Shown here piece by piece: positions 16,050 through 25,190 of a stretch of DNA of 64,000 bases. The notes beneath the pieces were generated by a model. The model did not search any database, was not told where the DNA came from, and worked only from the letters and a program-made list of their open reading frames with translations. The stretch comes from Sphingomonadaceae bacterium (GTDB lineage Bacteria > Pseudomonadota > Alphaproteobacteria > Sphingomonadales > Sphingomonadaceae): NCBI GenBank assembly GCA_029268145.1, contig JAJUHA010000002.1, forward strand, positions 124,001 through 188,000, in the 5' to 3' direction. Position 1 is the stretch's first letter. Every line of letters starts with the position of its first letter. The translations under genes were made by a program, and so were the position numbers.

Positions 16050-16958
16050 TCAGCCCAGCCGGTCGAACAGGCTCTCGCCGTGAACCCGCTGGAACAGCTG
16101 CTGGGAGGCCGAGAGCGTGAGCCGGAGGGCCTCCAGCTCGGAGAGGGCCGCCGCGAGATCGAGCCCCTTCACGCTGGCAAGGCCGCGCGCCACCTCGAGC
16201 CGCCCGGCCGCGACGCGCTCTGTCTCGCTCTCGAGCCGGGCGAGCGCCGTGCCGATCAGGGCCTGGCCCGCCATCAGCCGGTCGTGGGCCGTGACCAGGT
16301 CGGCCACCGAACTTTCGAGGAGCGCCTGGCGCGCGGCGCCATCGGGCTCGGCGAGGCCCTCGAGCAGCCGGTCGAGGATGGCGAAGGCGCCTTCCTCGTC
16401 GGTCCCGAACAGGGCTGGTCCGGGCGGAGGGCCGAGCCCCTCGAGCCCGGCAGCCTCGGCGCCCGCCGCTTCGCCAAAACCCTCGTAGAGCACGCGCCCT
16501 TCGGTGTCAGCGGCATAGGCGGGAAACCCGTCGCGGGCGCCGGCGAAGAGGAAGCGCCCGGTCTCGTCGCGCATGTTGGCCAGCGCGATGAGCTGGTCCT
16601 TGAGGCCGCGCACTTCGGCCGCGATGACGGCCCGGTCGGGCTCGGCCGTGGTGCCATTGGCCGCGAGCAGCGCCAGCTCGCGCGCCCGGATCAGCACCGC
16701 TCCGGAATCGGCCACTGCGGTTTCGGCAAGCGCCAGGCGCCCGCTCGCCCGGTCGATGCCGCGCTGCTCGGCGAGAAGGCGCGCATCGAGCCGCGCCAGC
16801 GCCGAGGCCCGCAGCTGCCCGGCCGGATCCTCGGCGGGCTCGGTGAAGCGCTCGCCGCGCGCGATCCTGCCTTCCAGCCGCGTGATCCGGCTCTCGATCG
16901 CCACCATCCGCTCGGCTGCCGTCGAGGCCACCTGCCGCCCGTTCACCAGCACGAACAT
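16050..16958 (-). CDS. flgL: Flagellar hook-filament junction protein FlgL
   Basis: A 302-residue flagellin-like protein. The N-terminal flagellin domain has 'RITRLEGRIARGERFTEPAEDPAGQLRA', the C-terminal one 'GLDLAAALSELEALRLTLSASQQLFQRV'. FlgL (HAP3) joins hook to filament. It lies directly after flgK in the flg operon, 11 bp apart. Confidence 0.9.
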   Translation of the reverse strand: MFVLVNGRQVASTAAERMVAIESRITRLEGRIARGERFTEPAEDPAGQLRASALARLDARLLAEQRGIDRASGRLALAETAVADSGAVLIRARELALLAANGTTAEPDRAVIAAEVRGLKDQLIALANMRDETGRFLFAGARDGFPAYAADTEGRVLYEGFGEAAGAEAAGLEGLGPPPGPALFGTDEEGAFAILDRLLEGLAEPDGAARQALLESSVADLVTAHDRLMAGQALIGTALARLESETERVAAGRLEVARGLASVKGLDLAAALSELEALRLTLSASQQLFQRVHGESLFDRLG

Positions 16959-16969
16959 CGCCCGTCTCC

Positions 16970-18847
16970 CTATCCGCCGACCGACTGGAGCAGCGCGGCA
17001 AACGTCTCCCGCGCGGTCTGGATGATCCGCGCATTGGCCTGATAGGCCTGCTGGAACTGGAGCATCTCGGCGGCCTCGCGGTTGAGGTCCACGCCGCTCG
17101 CCTCCGCCAGCGCCTCGGCGGCAGCGTCCCGGTTGGCACGCGCTGCCTCCTCGCGCGTCCGGGCCTCCGCAAGCGGCACGGCGATTCCTGCGACCAGCCG
17201 GTCGTGGCTGTCCTCGATCGTCCCGAGCGGACCGCGCGCCTCCCTGAGGGCCAGCATGAGGGCGGCATTGCCATTGCCGCCCTGGCCGGCCTCGGTCAGG
17301 CGGATGCGGAACCGGTCGTCCTCGACCGGCTCACCGGTCACGCGGATCTCGAACCCGTCGCCGGCGAGCCAGTCGCCGACGGCACCGCTTGCGACCACCA
17401 CGTCAGCGGAGTCGCGCAGCTCGAGGAGGCCCCCGGCCAGCGCATGGACGGTGAACGGCGGCACCAGCGGCGGCACTGGCGGCGGATCGAGCAGCGGGGC
17501 CCGCCGGATCTCGGCCTGCGCCACGCCCTGGTTGCCCGCCGCCGCGTCGGCCAGCCAGCGCGGGGCGGCGGCCACCTCGGCCGGCGCGATCGGCCTCAGC
17601 GCAATCCCCGCAGCACCCGCGCGCGGCGTGAGCACGAAGAGGTCGCCGTCGCGCGGGGACCCCGCCGTCTCGACCGTGACGCCATCAAGCGCGAGCGGCA
17701 TGGGCCCCGTGACGGAGGCGCTCTCGTCGGCGCGCTCCAGGGTCCACTCGCCGCTCGTCGCATCGAAGGCGAGCGTCATCGGCCCCGGTGCCGCGCCGTC
17801 GGCGAGCGACACGAAGACTCGGGCATCGCCGCCATTGCCGGCGGCGGGCTCGGCCATCACCCGCAGCGTCGAGAACAGCGGCTGGCCGTCGGCCCCGAAG
17901 CTGTCGGCGCCCGCCATGTGCGCGTCGTTGAAGTCCGCGGCCACCCGGTCGGCCAGCGCATCGAGCCGGTTTCCCGCCTCGATGAGCAGGCTGCGCGCGA
18001 CCGAAAGCCCGGCCAGGGTTCCGCCGAGCAGGGGCGCGACCTCGTCGCTTCCCTGCGGACCGAGCCGGAGCGTCAGCCCGCCATCGGGCGCCCGCTCGAC
18101 CCTGGCCGCTTCCGAGCCCGTCCCGTCGACCAGGAGCGGCCCGCCGGCATCGCCGACACGCACGATCGCCATGCCGCGGGGATCGAGCCGGACGTCGATG
18201 GTCGCGATCTGGCCGATTTCCCCGAGCAGCTTGTCCCGGCGGTCCGCGAGGCCCGCGGCAGCACCGCTTCCGGGCGTGGCGCGCCGGATCTGCAGGTTCA
18301 CCTCGGCGAGCGCCCGCCCGAGCGAGGTGAGGCGCATGGCCTCCACGTCGGCATCGGCCTTGAGGTCCCCCTCAAGCCGGCGAAGATCCTCGGCGCTGGC
18401 GCTGAACCGCTCGGCAAGCGCGTCGGCGCGCGAGAGGAAGGTGGCACGCACGGCGATCGAGGTCGGGTCCGAGGCGAGGTCGGCGAGCGCGGCGAACATG
18501 TCGGAGATGGGCTGGGCCAGCGAGGCGGGCCCGGTCAGGCTGGACTGCACCAGCGAAAGCCAGCGCTCCGAGGCGCCGAGCATGGCGACATCGCCTTCGG
18601 TGCGGCGAAGGCTGTCCTGGCGGATGAGGTCGGCCGCGCGCGCGATCCCGCGCACCTCGACGCCGCCGGCGCCCACCCGGTCGCGCTCGAAGGGCGAGAG
18701 CGAGGCCGGCGGAAGGAGCGACGCCACCTGCACGCTGCGGCGCACATGCCCGGGTGTCGCTGCATTCGCCACATTGTCGGCGATCTGCTCGAGCGCCAGG
18801 CGCGTCGACCGCACGCCTGAGAGGGCAAGGCCGAGGATGTCACTCAT
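16970..18847 (-). CDS. flgK: Flagellar hook-associated protein FlgK
   Basis: A 625-residue protein starting 'MSDILGLALSGVRSTRLALEQIADNVANAATPGHVR', the conserved axial-protein N-terminal helix, and ending 'GVDLNREAAEMLQFQQAYQANARIIQTARETF', the conserved C-terminal helix. FlgK (HAP1) is the first junction protein above the hook. A longer frame exists upstream, but the start at 18847 matches the family. It overlaps flgJ by 8 bp. Confidence 0.94.
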   Translation of the reverse strand: MSDILGLALSGVRSTRLALEQIADNVANAATPGHVRRSVQVASLLPPASLSPFERDRVGAGGVEVRGIARAADLIRQDSLRRTEGDVAMLGASERWLSLVQSSLTGPASLAQPISDMFAALADLASDPTSIAVRATFLSRADALAERFSASAEDLRRLEGDLKADADVEAMRLTSLGRALAEVNLQIRRATPGSGAAAGLADRRDKLLGEIGQIATIDVRLDPRGMAIVRVGDAGGPLLVDGTGSEAARVERAPDGGLTLRLGPQGSDEVAPLLGGTLAGLSVARSLLIEAGNRLDALADRVAADFNDAHMAGADSFGADGQPLFSTLRVMAEPAAGNGGDARVFVSLADGAAPGPMTLAFDATSGEWTLERADESASVTGPMPLALDGVTVETAGSPRDGDLFVLTPRAGAAGIALRPIAPAEVAAAPRWLADAAAGNQGVAQAEIRRAPLLDPPPVPPLVPPFTVHALAGGLLELRDSADVVVASGAVGDWLAGDGFEIRVTGEPVEDDRFRIRLTEAGQGGNGNAALMLALREARGPLGTIEDSHDRLVAGIAVPLAEARTREEAARANRDAAAEALAEASGVDLNREAAEMLQFQQAYQANARIIQTARETFAALLQSVGG

Positions 18848-19169
18848 GGCCCGGCTCCAGCGGCGTCGGCGCGTCCGCCCAGGCCCCGCCCGTGCCGGCA
18901 ACCGCCGCGCCAAGCTGCGCGGCGAGACCGAAGGGAGCGCCGGCGGCGATCAGCCGGGCGAGATGGCGGTCGAGAAGGTCCTGCCAGTCGCCGGCGCCGC
19001 CCGAGAGGGCACCGGCAAACCCCTCCGCCTTCAGCCCCTTCGGCCGGGCTGCCTTCAGCATCGCCTGCACCACCAGTGCCTCGAAGCCCTCGAGCGCGGC
19101 CCGCGCCTCGCGCGGCACTGGCTCGGCGGCGAGCGCCGCAAGCGCGGGAGCGGCAACCGGCCCCGGCAT
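18840..19169 (-). CDS. flgJ: Flagellar rod-binding protein FlgJ (single domain)
   Basis: A 109-residue protein with 'FEALVVQAMLKAAR', the conserved FlgJ N-terminal rod-scaffold motif. It lacks the C-terminal glucosaminidase domain of enteric FlgJ, as in many alphaproteobacteria, so rod passage through peptidoglycan must use a separate enzyme. It sits between flgI (sharing one base) and flgK (overlapping). Confidence 0.8.
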   Translation of the reverse strand: MPGPVAAPALAALAAEPVPREARAALEGFEALVVQAMLKAARPKGLKAEGFAGALSGGAGDWQDLLDRHLARLIAAGAPFGLAAQLGAAVAGTGGAWADAPTPLEPGHE

Positions 19170-20275
19170 CAGATGACCACCAGCTCGGCCCGCAGCGCGC
19201 CGGCCTCGCGCAGCGCCTCGAGGATGGCCACGAGATCGCCGGGTGCGGCCCCCAGCGCGTTCACGGCGTCCACCAGGTCCTGGAGGCGCGGGCCGGGAGC
19301 CAGCACGGCCATGCGCGCGGTTTCCTCGCTTGCGGCAACGTCCGACTGCGGGGTCACCACCGTCTGCCCCTGCCGCGCGAACGGCGCCGGCTGCGAGGCC
19401 GTGAAGGTCTCCGTCACGGCCACGGTGAGGTTGCCATGGGCGACGGCGGCCGGAAGGAGCCGGACATTACCGCCGATGACGACCGTGCCGGTCCGGGCAT
19501 TGACCACCACCCGCGCCGGTGGCGCGCTTCCTTCCACCTCCAGCGCCTCGATCCGCGCGGCAAGGCGCACCCGCGCGGCCGAATCGGCCGGCGCGCGCAC
19601 CTCGACCGACACCGCGTCCCGCGCCTCCGCGATCGGCGCGCCCTCGGCCGCGTTGATCGCCTCGGCGACCGCCTGCGCCATCGAGAAGCTGGGCGCGAGC
19701 AGGTCGAGGACCAGCGGCGCCGGCTCGCCTGCTCCCGGGGCCGCGAAGGGCAGGGCGACCGCCCGCTCCACCACCGCACCGCCGGGGATCCGCCCCGAGG
19801 TCGGGGTGTTGACGACGATCCGGGAGCCGTCGGCCCCTTCCGCGCCGAATCCGCCGACCGTGAGCGAGCCCTGCGCAAGCGCATAGGTCTCGCCGTCCGG
19901 CCCCCTGAGCTCGGCGAGCAGCAGCATGCCGCCGCGCAGGGACTTGGCCCGCCCCAGCGCCGAGACGGTCACGTCGATCCGCTGGCCCGGCTTGGCGAAG
20001 GGCGGCAGCTCGGCCGTGATCATCACGGCCGCGCTGTTCTTGAGCTGGGCATTGGCATTGGGCGGCACGTTCACGCCGAGCGCTGCCGCCGCCGAGCGCA
20101 TCGACTGGAGGGTGAAGACCAGATTGTCGTCACCCGTGCCCGGAAGCCCGACGACCAGCCCGTAGCCGACGAGCGGGTTGCCGCGCACGCCCTGGAAGCG
20201 GGCGACATCCTTCACCCGCTCGGCGGCGGCCGGGAGCGCTGCAAGGAGCAGCAGGAGGGCGGCGAGCCACCGCAT
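19169..20275 (-). CDS. flgI: Flagellar P-ring protein FlgI
   Basis: A 368-residue periplasmic protein with a signal peptide (MRWLAALLLLLAALPAAAE) and FlgI motifs: 'RVKDVARFQGVRGNPLVGYGLVVGL', 'KNSAAVMITAELPPF', 'GQRIDVTVSALG', and a C-terminal 'LQDLVDAVNALGAAPGDLVAIL'. It builds the P ring around the rod in the peptidoglycan layer. It is coupled to flgH (TGATG). Confidence 0.97.
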   Translation of the reverse strand: MRWLAALLLLLAALPAAAERVKDVARFQGVRGNPLVGYGLVVGLPGTGDDNLVFTLQSMRSAAAALGVNVPPNANAQLKNSAAVMITAELPPFAKPGQRIDVTVSALGRAKSLRGGMLLLAELRGPDGETYALAQGSLTVGGFGAEGADGSRIVVNTPTSGRIPGGAVVERAVALPFAAPGAGEPAPLVLDLLAPSFSMAQAVAEAINAAEGAPIAEARDAVSVEVRAPADSAARVRLAARIEALEVEGSAPPARVVVNARTGTVVIGGNVRLLPAAVAHGNLTVAVTETFTASQPAPFARQGQTVVTPQSDVAASEETARMAVLAPGPRLQDLVDAVNALGAAPGDLVAILEALREAGALRAELVVI

Positions 20276-20943
20276 CAGTAGGGCGTGATCCGGTCGAAGA
20301 AGCGGGCGAACCAGCCCTGCCGCGCCTGCGCGGCCACTTCCCCCGTGCCCGAGTAGCGGATGCTGGCATCAGCGACCCGGGTGGACGGCACCCGGTTGCC
20401 GGGCCCTATGTCTTCCGGGCGCACCAGGCCCGTGATCTGGATCTGCTCCTCGCCGCGGGTCAGGAACAGCCGCCGGTCACCGGCAATGCGGAGCGCGCCG
20501 TTGGGCAGCACCTCGGTCACCGTCACCGTGATCTCGCCGGACAGGCGGTTCGACTGCTGGGTCGCGCCCCGGCCCTGGAAGCTCGAGTCCGAACCGCCGG
20601 ACAGCGCCTGTTCGGCCGCAGCCGTTGCCGGAAGGCCCGAGATGTCGATCGTGCGCTGCGACTGGCGCTGGGAGGTCTGGGCCGCTGCCTTCTCGGCGAT
20701 GGTGCGCTCGACAAGGAGGATGGTGAGGAGATCGCCCACCCGGGCCGCCCGCCGGTCGGTGCCGAGCGCCAGGCGGTAGGTCGAGGTCGCCCAGATGCTT
20801 CCCGTCACCGGCCGGGCCTCGGGCGGCGGCTGGGGCGCGGGCGGGGCAGGGGGGATGTAGGCCACCTGCTCGCGCAGCCGGTCGGCCTTGCACGCGCCCA
20901 GCGCCACGAGCAGGATCAGCGCCTTACACCGACTGGTTGACAT
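20275..20943 (-). CDS. flgH: Flagellar L-ring lipoprotein FlgH
   Basis: A 222-residue lipoprotein: signal peptide with lipobox 'LVALGAC', a Pro-rich linker, the FlgH 'TGSIWA' motif and 'RVGDLLTILLVERT', 'GRGATQQSNRLSGEITVTVTEVLPNG', 'NRVPSTRVADASIRYSGTGEV'. It forms the L ring in the outer membrane. Its 5' end overlaps the flgG end by 20 bp. Confidence 0.96.
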   Translation of the reverse strand: MSTSRCKALILLVALGACKADRLREQVAYIPPAPPAPQPPPEARPVTGSIWATSTYRLALGTDRRAARVGDLLTILLVERTIAEKAAAQTSQRQSQRTIDISGLPATAAAEQALSGGSDSSFQGRGATQQSNRLSGEITVTVTEVLPNGALRIAGDRRLFLTRGEEQIQITGLVRPEDIGPGNRVPSTRVADASIRYSGTGEVAAQARQGWFARFFDRITPY

Positions 20944-21709
20944 AGCGCATCATCTCGTCGGCGGCCTGGATCACCTTGGCGTTGATCTCGTAGGCGCGCT
21001 GGGTCTCGATCATGTCGACGAGTTCCTGCACCGTCGAGACGTTGGAGGCCTCGAGCGCGCCCTGGCGGATCCGCCCCACGCCCTGCTCGCCTGGATTTCC
21101 CACCGTCGGCGCGCCGGATGCGACCGTCTCGCGGAACAGATTCTCGCCCACCGGCTCGAGCCCGGCGGGGTTGATGAAGGTGGCAAGGGTGATCCGGCCC
21201 AGTTCCGCCGGTTCGGTCTCGCCGGGGTTGAGCGCGGAGACCGTGCCGTCGGCGGCAATGGTGATGCCCGTGGCGCCTTCGGGGATCTGGATCTCGGGGA
21301 CGAGCCGATAGCCCTGCGGCGTGACGATCCGGCCCTCGCCGTCGCGGGTGAGGGCGCCGGCCCGGGTATAGGCCGAGGTGCCGTCGGGCAGCTGCACCTC
21401 GAACAGCCCCTCGCCGTCGACGGCGAGGTCGAGCGCATTGCCCGTGAGCGTGAAGGCACCCTGCGCATGGACCCGCTCGGCCCCGGCGACGCGCACGCCC
21501 GCGCCCGTCGCAAGGCCCATGCCGAAGCGGTTGTCGGCGCCGGCCGGCGCGCCGGCCGGCCGCTCGGTCTGGTAGAGCAGCGTCTCGAACGCCGCCCGGT
21601 CGCGCTTGAACCCCACCGTGTTGGCATTGGCGAGATTGTTCGAGATGGTCCTGAGGCGCGCATCCAGCGCCTCGAGCCCGGAACGGGCGATGTGCAGCGA
21701 TCCCGGCAT
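20924..21709 (-). CDS. flgG: Flagellar distal rod protein FlgG
   Basis: A 261-residue axial protein: N-terminal 'RTISNNLANANTVGFKRDRAAFE', central 'GLFEVQLPDGTSAYTRAGALTRDGEGRIVTPQGY', C-terminal 'ALEASNVSTVQELVDMIETQRAYEINAKVIQAADEM'. All match FlgG of the distal rod. The start at 21709 is 11 bp after flgF. Confidence 0.97.
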   Translation of the reverse strand: MPGSLHIARSGLEALDARLRTISNNLANANTVGFKRDRAAFETLLYQTERPAGAPAGADNRFGMGLATGAGVRVAGAERVHAQGAFTLTGNALDLAVDGEGLFEVQLPDGTSAYTRAGALTRDGEGRIVTPQGYRLVPEIQIPEGATGITIAADGTVSALNPGETEPAELGRITLATFINPAGLEPVGENLFRETVASGAPTVGNPGEQGVGRIRQGALEASNVSTVQELVDMIETQRAYEINAKVIQAADEMMRYVNQSV

Positions 21710-21719
21710 GTCCGTCCTC

Positions 21720-22469
21720 CTATCCGCCGATCCGCATCAGGCGCGCCGCGCCCTCGTCCATTTCCCTGGCGGCAGAGAGCAGCCGGGTCTGGATCTCGAA
21801 CCCCCGCGACTGCTCGACCAGCTCGACGAGCACGCTCGCGGCATCCACGTTGCTCAGCTCCATCGCGCCCGGCCGCACCCGTGCCAGCGGGTCGGCCGCA
21901 ACCGGCGCCGCGGTGCGGAACAGCCCGTCGGGACCGCGCGCGAGCGCGCCCGGATCGGGCGACACCAGCTTGAGACGGGCCACCTCGACCCAGGGCTGGT
22001 CCTCGGCCAGCCGCGTCTCGACTGCGCCATCCGGGGCGATCCGCACGGCGCCCGCGCCCGCTGCCACCACGATCGGGACGCCATCGGCGCCGAGCACCGG
22101 CTCCCCCGCCCCGGTCAGCAGCCGGCCGTCCGCATCGAAGTGGAGGTCGCCGCGCCGCGTGTAGGCTTCGGCACCCCGGCCATCGGCCACGGCGAGCCAG
22201 GCGCCGCCCTCCATCATGAGATCGAGCGGCCGGCCGGTCACCACCGTGCGGCCCGTGCGCAGCAGGTCGTGCACCATCTCGCCTCCGGCCTGCACCCGGG
22301 TCGAGAGCGCGGCGCCATCGGTCGGCGCGACGAGATAGCCCTGCTGCATCACCGAGAGCTCGCGGCGGAAGCCGGGCGTCTCGATGTTGGCCAGATTGTG
22401 CGCGGTCACCGCCTGGCGCTCGGTCGCGCGCTGCATGGCGGTGAGCGCCGTGTAGATCAGCCGGTCCAT
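21720..22469 (-). CDS. flgF: Flagellar proximal rod protein FlgF
   Basis: A 249-residue rod protein beginning 'MDRLIYTALTAMQRATERQAVTAHNLANIETPGFRRE', with 'AYTRRGDLHFDADGRLLTGAGEPVLG' in the middle and 'ELSNVDAASVLVELVEQSRGFEIQTRLL' at the C-terminus. FlgF is a proximal rod subunit; family and position between flgE and flgG agree. Start and flgE stop share one base. Confidence 0.95.
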   Translation of the reverse strand: MDRLIYTALTAMQRATERQAVTAHNLANIETPGFRRELSVMQQGYLVAPTDGAALSTRVQAGGEMVHDLLRTGRTVVTGRPLDLMMEGGAWLAVADGRGAEAYTRRGDLHFDADGRLLTGAGEPVLGADGVPIVVAAGAGAVRIAPDGAVETRLAEDQPWVEVARLKLVSPDPGALARGPDGLFRTAAPVAADPLARVRPGAMELSNVDAASVLVELVEQSRGFEIQTRLLSAAREMDEGAARLMRIGG

Positions 22470-23704
22470 CAGCTGTTCCGGAGGTTGACGATCGTCTGCA
22501 GCAGCGACGAGGCGGTGTCGATCGCCTTGGCATTGGCCTGGAAGGTGCGCTGGGCGTTGATGAGGCCCACCAGTTCCTCGGTGAGATCGACGTTCGACCG
22601 CTCCAGCGAGCCGGCCGCGATCGTGCCGAACCCGTCCTGCCCGGCCTGGCCCACCTCGAGCGGCCCGGAGGATTGCGAGAGGGTCCAGCTGGCGTTGCCG
22701 TTCTGCTTCAGCCCCTGCGGATTGGGCACATTGCCCATGGCGAGCTTGCCGATCGCGATCACCTCGCCGTTGGAGAAGCTGGCGCGGACCACGCCGCGCA
22801 GGTCGACCCCGACGCCCTCGAGGCGGCCCGGCGCATAGCCATCCTGCTCGGTGAAGGAGACGTTGAAGGGCTCGGCCAGCTGGGTCGAGCCCGAATGGTC
22901 GATCGAGAAGCCACCGGAGAAGGGGACCGGCCCGATCGGCGAGAGCAGCACGCCATCGGCATCGAACACCAGCTGCATCGGCGCCGGAGTCGGCACGATC
23001 TCGGCGTCGCCCCGGAAGGCGCGCACCTCCCAGATCTTGTCGGTGGAGGTGGGCACCGGGTTCTCGACCCGGCGATAGTAGACCGTCACCGGGCTCGCCC
23101 GGCCCTCGCTGTCATAGACGGTGGTCGAGGTGGCGGCGTTGTAGCTTGCCGGATTGTCCCGGTCGAAGCTCGGAACGGGCACTTCGGCGGTGGCGGGCAG
23201 GTTGGCGATGAACCGCACCGCCGTCGTCGCCTGGGGGATGCCCGAGGTGGTCGGGATCTGGAGCGCCTGCAGCGCCGAGAGGCCGATCGCGGTCGGCGAG
23301 CCGTCCGGCGTGACCGGGAGCACCTGGAGCCGGCGGCCCTCGTTGTCGACGACGAAGCGGTCCGCATCGACCTGGAAGGCGCCGTTGCGGGAGAGGGCGA
23401 GCGAATCGGCCTGGTCGCCGCCGCCCTTGACCAGGAAGAAGCCGGGCCCGCCGATCGCGAGGTCGAGCGCCGAGGAGGTGGTCTGCACGCCCCCTTGCGC
23501 GAACTGCTGGGTGACCGCGCCGATCGCGACGCCGGCGCCATTCACCCGGTTGGCGGCCTGGGTCGGCGAGCGGTTGACGATGTCGGCGAACTCGACGCGC
23601 GAGCGCTTGAAGCCGGTCGTGTTCACGTTGGCGATGTTGTTGGAAAGCGCCGAAAGCTCGGTCTGCGCGGCGTTCAGTCCGGTGAGCGAGATGAAGAAGG
23701 ACAT
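22469..23704 (-). CDS. flgE: Flagellar hook protein FlgE
   Basis: A 411-residue hook subunit. The N-terminus is 'ALSNNIANVNTTGFKRSRVEFADIV', the centre has the FlgE D2 region ('YDSEGRASPVTVYYRRV') and the C-terminus has 'RSNVDLTEELVGLINAQRTFQANAKAIDTASSLLQTIV'. It polymerises into the hook under control of the FlgD cap. Confidence 0.97.
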   Translation of the reverse strand: MSFFISLTGLNAAQTELSALSNNIANVNTTGFKRSRVEFADIVNRSPTQAANRVNGAGVAIGAVTQQFAQGGVQTTSSALDLAIGGPGFFLVKGGGDQADSLALSRNGAFQVDADRFVVDNEGRRLQVLPVTPDGSPTAIGLSALQALQIPTTSGIPQATTAVRFIANLPATAEVPVPSFDRDNPASYNAATSTTVYDSEGRASPVTVYYRRVENPVPTSTDKIWEVRAFRGDAEIVPTPAPMQLVFDADGVLLSPIGPVPFSGGFSIDHSGSTQLAEPFNVSFTEQDGYAPGRLEGVGVDLRGVVRASFSNGEVIAIGKLAMGNVPNPQGLKQNGNASWTLSQSSGPLEVGQAGQDGFGTIAAGSLERSNVDLTEELVGLINAQRTFQANAKAIDTASSLLQTIVNLRNS

Positions 23705-23725
23705 GGGGCTCTCCCTTTCCTGGGC

Positions 23726-24133
23726 TCAGGCGACGAACCTGGCGTCGCGCATGGGCAGCTGGCGGCCGTCGGTCAGCACCAGCACATGGTTGCCGCCGGC
23801 ATCGAGATTGACCTGTGCCACCAGGCCCTCCGCCCCGTCGGGCCCGGCGACCACGCGGCCCAGCCAGAGCGGGGCGGCGTTGCGCGTGTCGCCTTCGAGC
23901 GTGGTCGCCAGGCGGTTGAGCCCCACCGACATCTCGGTCACCCCCGAGACGGTCGCGAACTGGGCGAGCTGAGCCACGAACTGGCTGTTGTCCATGGTTG
24001 ACAGCGGGTCCTGCGCCTTGAGCTGGGTGGTCAGCAGGAGCAGGAAATCCTCCTGCCCCAGCTGGCGAGGACCGGTGGTCGCGGCCGTCTCCGGCGCCGG
24101 CGCCGTCAGCCCGGGGATCGTGAGCGCGGTCAC
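23726..24133 (-). CDS. flgD: Flagellar hook-cap scaffold FlgD (short form)
   Basis: A 135-residue protein with the conserved FlgD N-terminal domain ('QEDFLLLLTTQLKAQDPLSTMDNSQFVAQLAQFA') and a short tail ('LGRVVAGPDGAEG..AQVNLDAGG'). Typical FlgD has over 200 residues because of an Ig/Tudor-like C-terminal module that seems mostly absent here. It overlaps flgC by ATGA. The frame looks intact, so this is a short form rather than a broken gene. Confidence 0.85.
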   Translation of the reverse strand: MTALTIPGLTAPAPETAATTGPRQLGQEDFLLLLTTQLKAQDPLSTMDNSQFVAQLAQFATVSGVTEMSVGLNRLATTLEGDTRNAAPLWLGRVVAGPDGAEGLVAQVNLDAGGNHVLVLTDGRQLPMRDARFVA

Positions 24134-24537
24134 CGGCCCAGCCTCAGCGTCTCGAGGGCCAGCGACTTGCCGGTTTCCAGAACCTCGATGTTGTTCTGAT
24201 ACTGGCGCGCGGTCTCGACCAGCTCGACCAGTTCGGCATTGGGATCGACCGCTGCGACATGGACATAGCCCTCGGCATCGGCGAGCGGATGGCCCGGCTC
24301 GTGCCGGCGGCCGGGCTCGAGGGCCGCCGTCACCACGCCGGCAACGCCCACCGTCGCCTTGCCGGTCGCGCCTTCGTAGAGGGTCTGGAACACCGGCTTC
24401 AGCGCCCGGAACGCGCCCTCGCGCGTGGCCGAGACCGAGCCGGCGTTGGCAAGGTTCGAGGCCGTGGTGTTCATCCGCACGAGGAGCGCGCTCATCGAGC
24501 GGCCGGCGATGTCGAACAGGCTGAGCGACTGGGACAT
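24130..24537 (-). CDS. flgC: Flagellar proximal rod protein FlgC
   Basis: A 135-residue rod protein with 'MNTTASNLANAGSVSATREGAFRALKPVFQ' at the N-terminus and 'DPNAELVELVETARQYQNNIEVLETGKSLALETLRLG' at the C-terminus, the conserved FlgC ends. It lies between flgB and flgD. Confidence 0.95.
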   Translation of the reverse strand: MSQSLSLFDIAGRSMSALLVRMNTTASNLANAGSVSATREGAFRALKPVFQTLYEGATGKATVGVAGVVTAALEPGRRHEPGHPLADAEGYVHVAAVDPNAELVELVETARQYQNNIEVLETGKSLALETLRLGR

Positions 24538-24550
24538 TGGCGCCTCTCCC

Positions 24551-24943
24551 CTATTCGATCCGCATGGCCGCCTTGAGCGACCCGATCCGGGCGTCAAGGA
24601 AGGCAAGGCTGGTGCGGTAGCGCAGCGCCGTCTCGGCGAACTGGACCTGCTCGGTCGCAAGCTCGACCGTGTTGCCGTCCATCGACCCCTGGACCGGCTT
24701 GCGGAACCTGAGCGGCGGCTCGGCCGGCGCCGCGGTGGGGTCGATGTGAGCGGACGCGGTCCGCGCAAGCGGCATTCGGCCCTCCGCTCCGCTGGCGGCG
24801 AGGACGGCGGCGAAGTCGAGGTCGCGCGCCCGGTAGCCCGGCGTCGCCGCGTTGGCGATGTTCGAGGCCAGCACCGCCATGCGCTGGCTCCGGAGCCCGA
24901 GCGCCTGGCCCGAGATCCCGAAGAAGCGGTCGAGGCGATCCAT
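24551..24943 (-). CDS. flgB: Flagellar proximal rod protein FlgB
   Basis: A 130-residue rod protein beginning 'MDRLDRFFGISGQALGLRSQRMAVLASNIANAATPGYRARDLDF', with C-terminal 'ATEQVQFAETALRYRTSLAFLDARIGSLKAAMR'. It is the first gene of the minus-strand flg operon. Its ATG lies about 60 nt after the transcription start expected from a perfect sigma-54 promoter at 25016-25031. Confidence 0.95.
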   Translation of the reverse strand: MDRLDRFFGISGQALGLRSQRMAVLASNIANAATPGYRARDLDFAAVLAASGAEGRMPLARTASAHIDPTAAPAEPPLRFRKPVQGSMDGNTVELATEQVQFAETALRYRTSLAFLDARIGSLKAAMRIE

Positions 24944-25015
24944 CCACGTCTCCCTGCACGGTGGCGGGTCGGGATCCCTGGCCCGGCTGGCCGCGGACCC
25001 CGCCCTGGCCACCGA

Positions 25016-25031
25016 AGCAAGAAGCGTGCCA
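25016..25031 (-). promoter_or_regulatory. Sigma-54 promoter of the flgB operon
   Basis: On the minus strand TGGCACG (31 to 25), CTTC, TTGCT (20 to 16) is a perfect TGGCACG-N4-TTGCW match. It points at flgB, with transcription expected to start near 25005. It implies that rod, ring and hook genes are RpoN-controlled, as in the Caulobacter-type hierarchy. Confidence 0.88.
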
Positions 25032-25190
25032 ACATTGCCGCAAGCCTTGCCGCAAGGCGTGAAGGGGGCCGCATCCGCCGTCCCCGCGGCACATGCGCCG
25101 GCACGCCTGTGCCGCTCCGCCGGACCGGAGGTGCCGGCCGCGGCCGGAGCCGGGCAGGCCTTCATGACGCTGCGCGAGGATACGGCCGGA
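25032..25190. promoter_or_regulatory. Divergent flgB/flgA control region with repeated motifs
   Basis: The 159 bp between the two divergent sigma-54 promoters hold no gene. Visible elements are a tandem TTGCCGCAAG repeat (25035-25044 and 25047-25056, the second inside the palindrome CCTTGC-C-GCAAGG) and a perfect inverted repeat CGGCAC-GCCT-GTGCCG (25099-25114). Either could bind a FlbD/FleQ-type enhancer-binding activator; which one is unknown. Confidence 0.45.
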
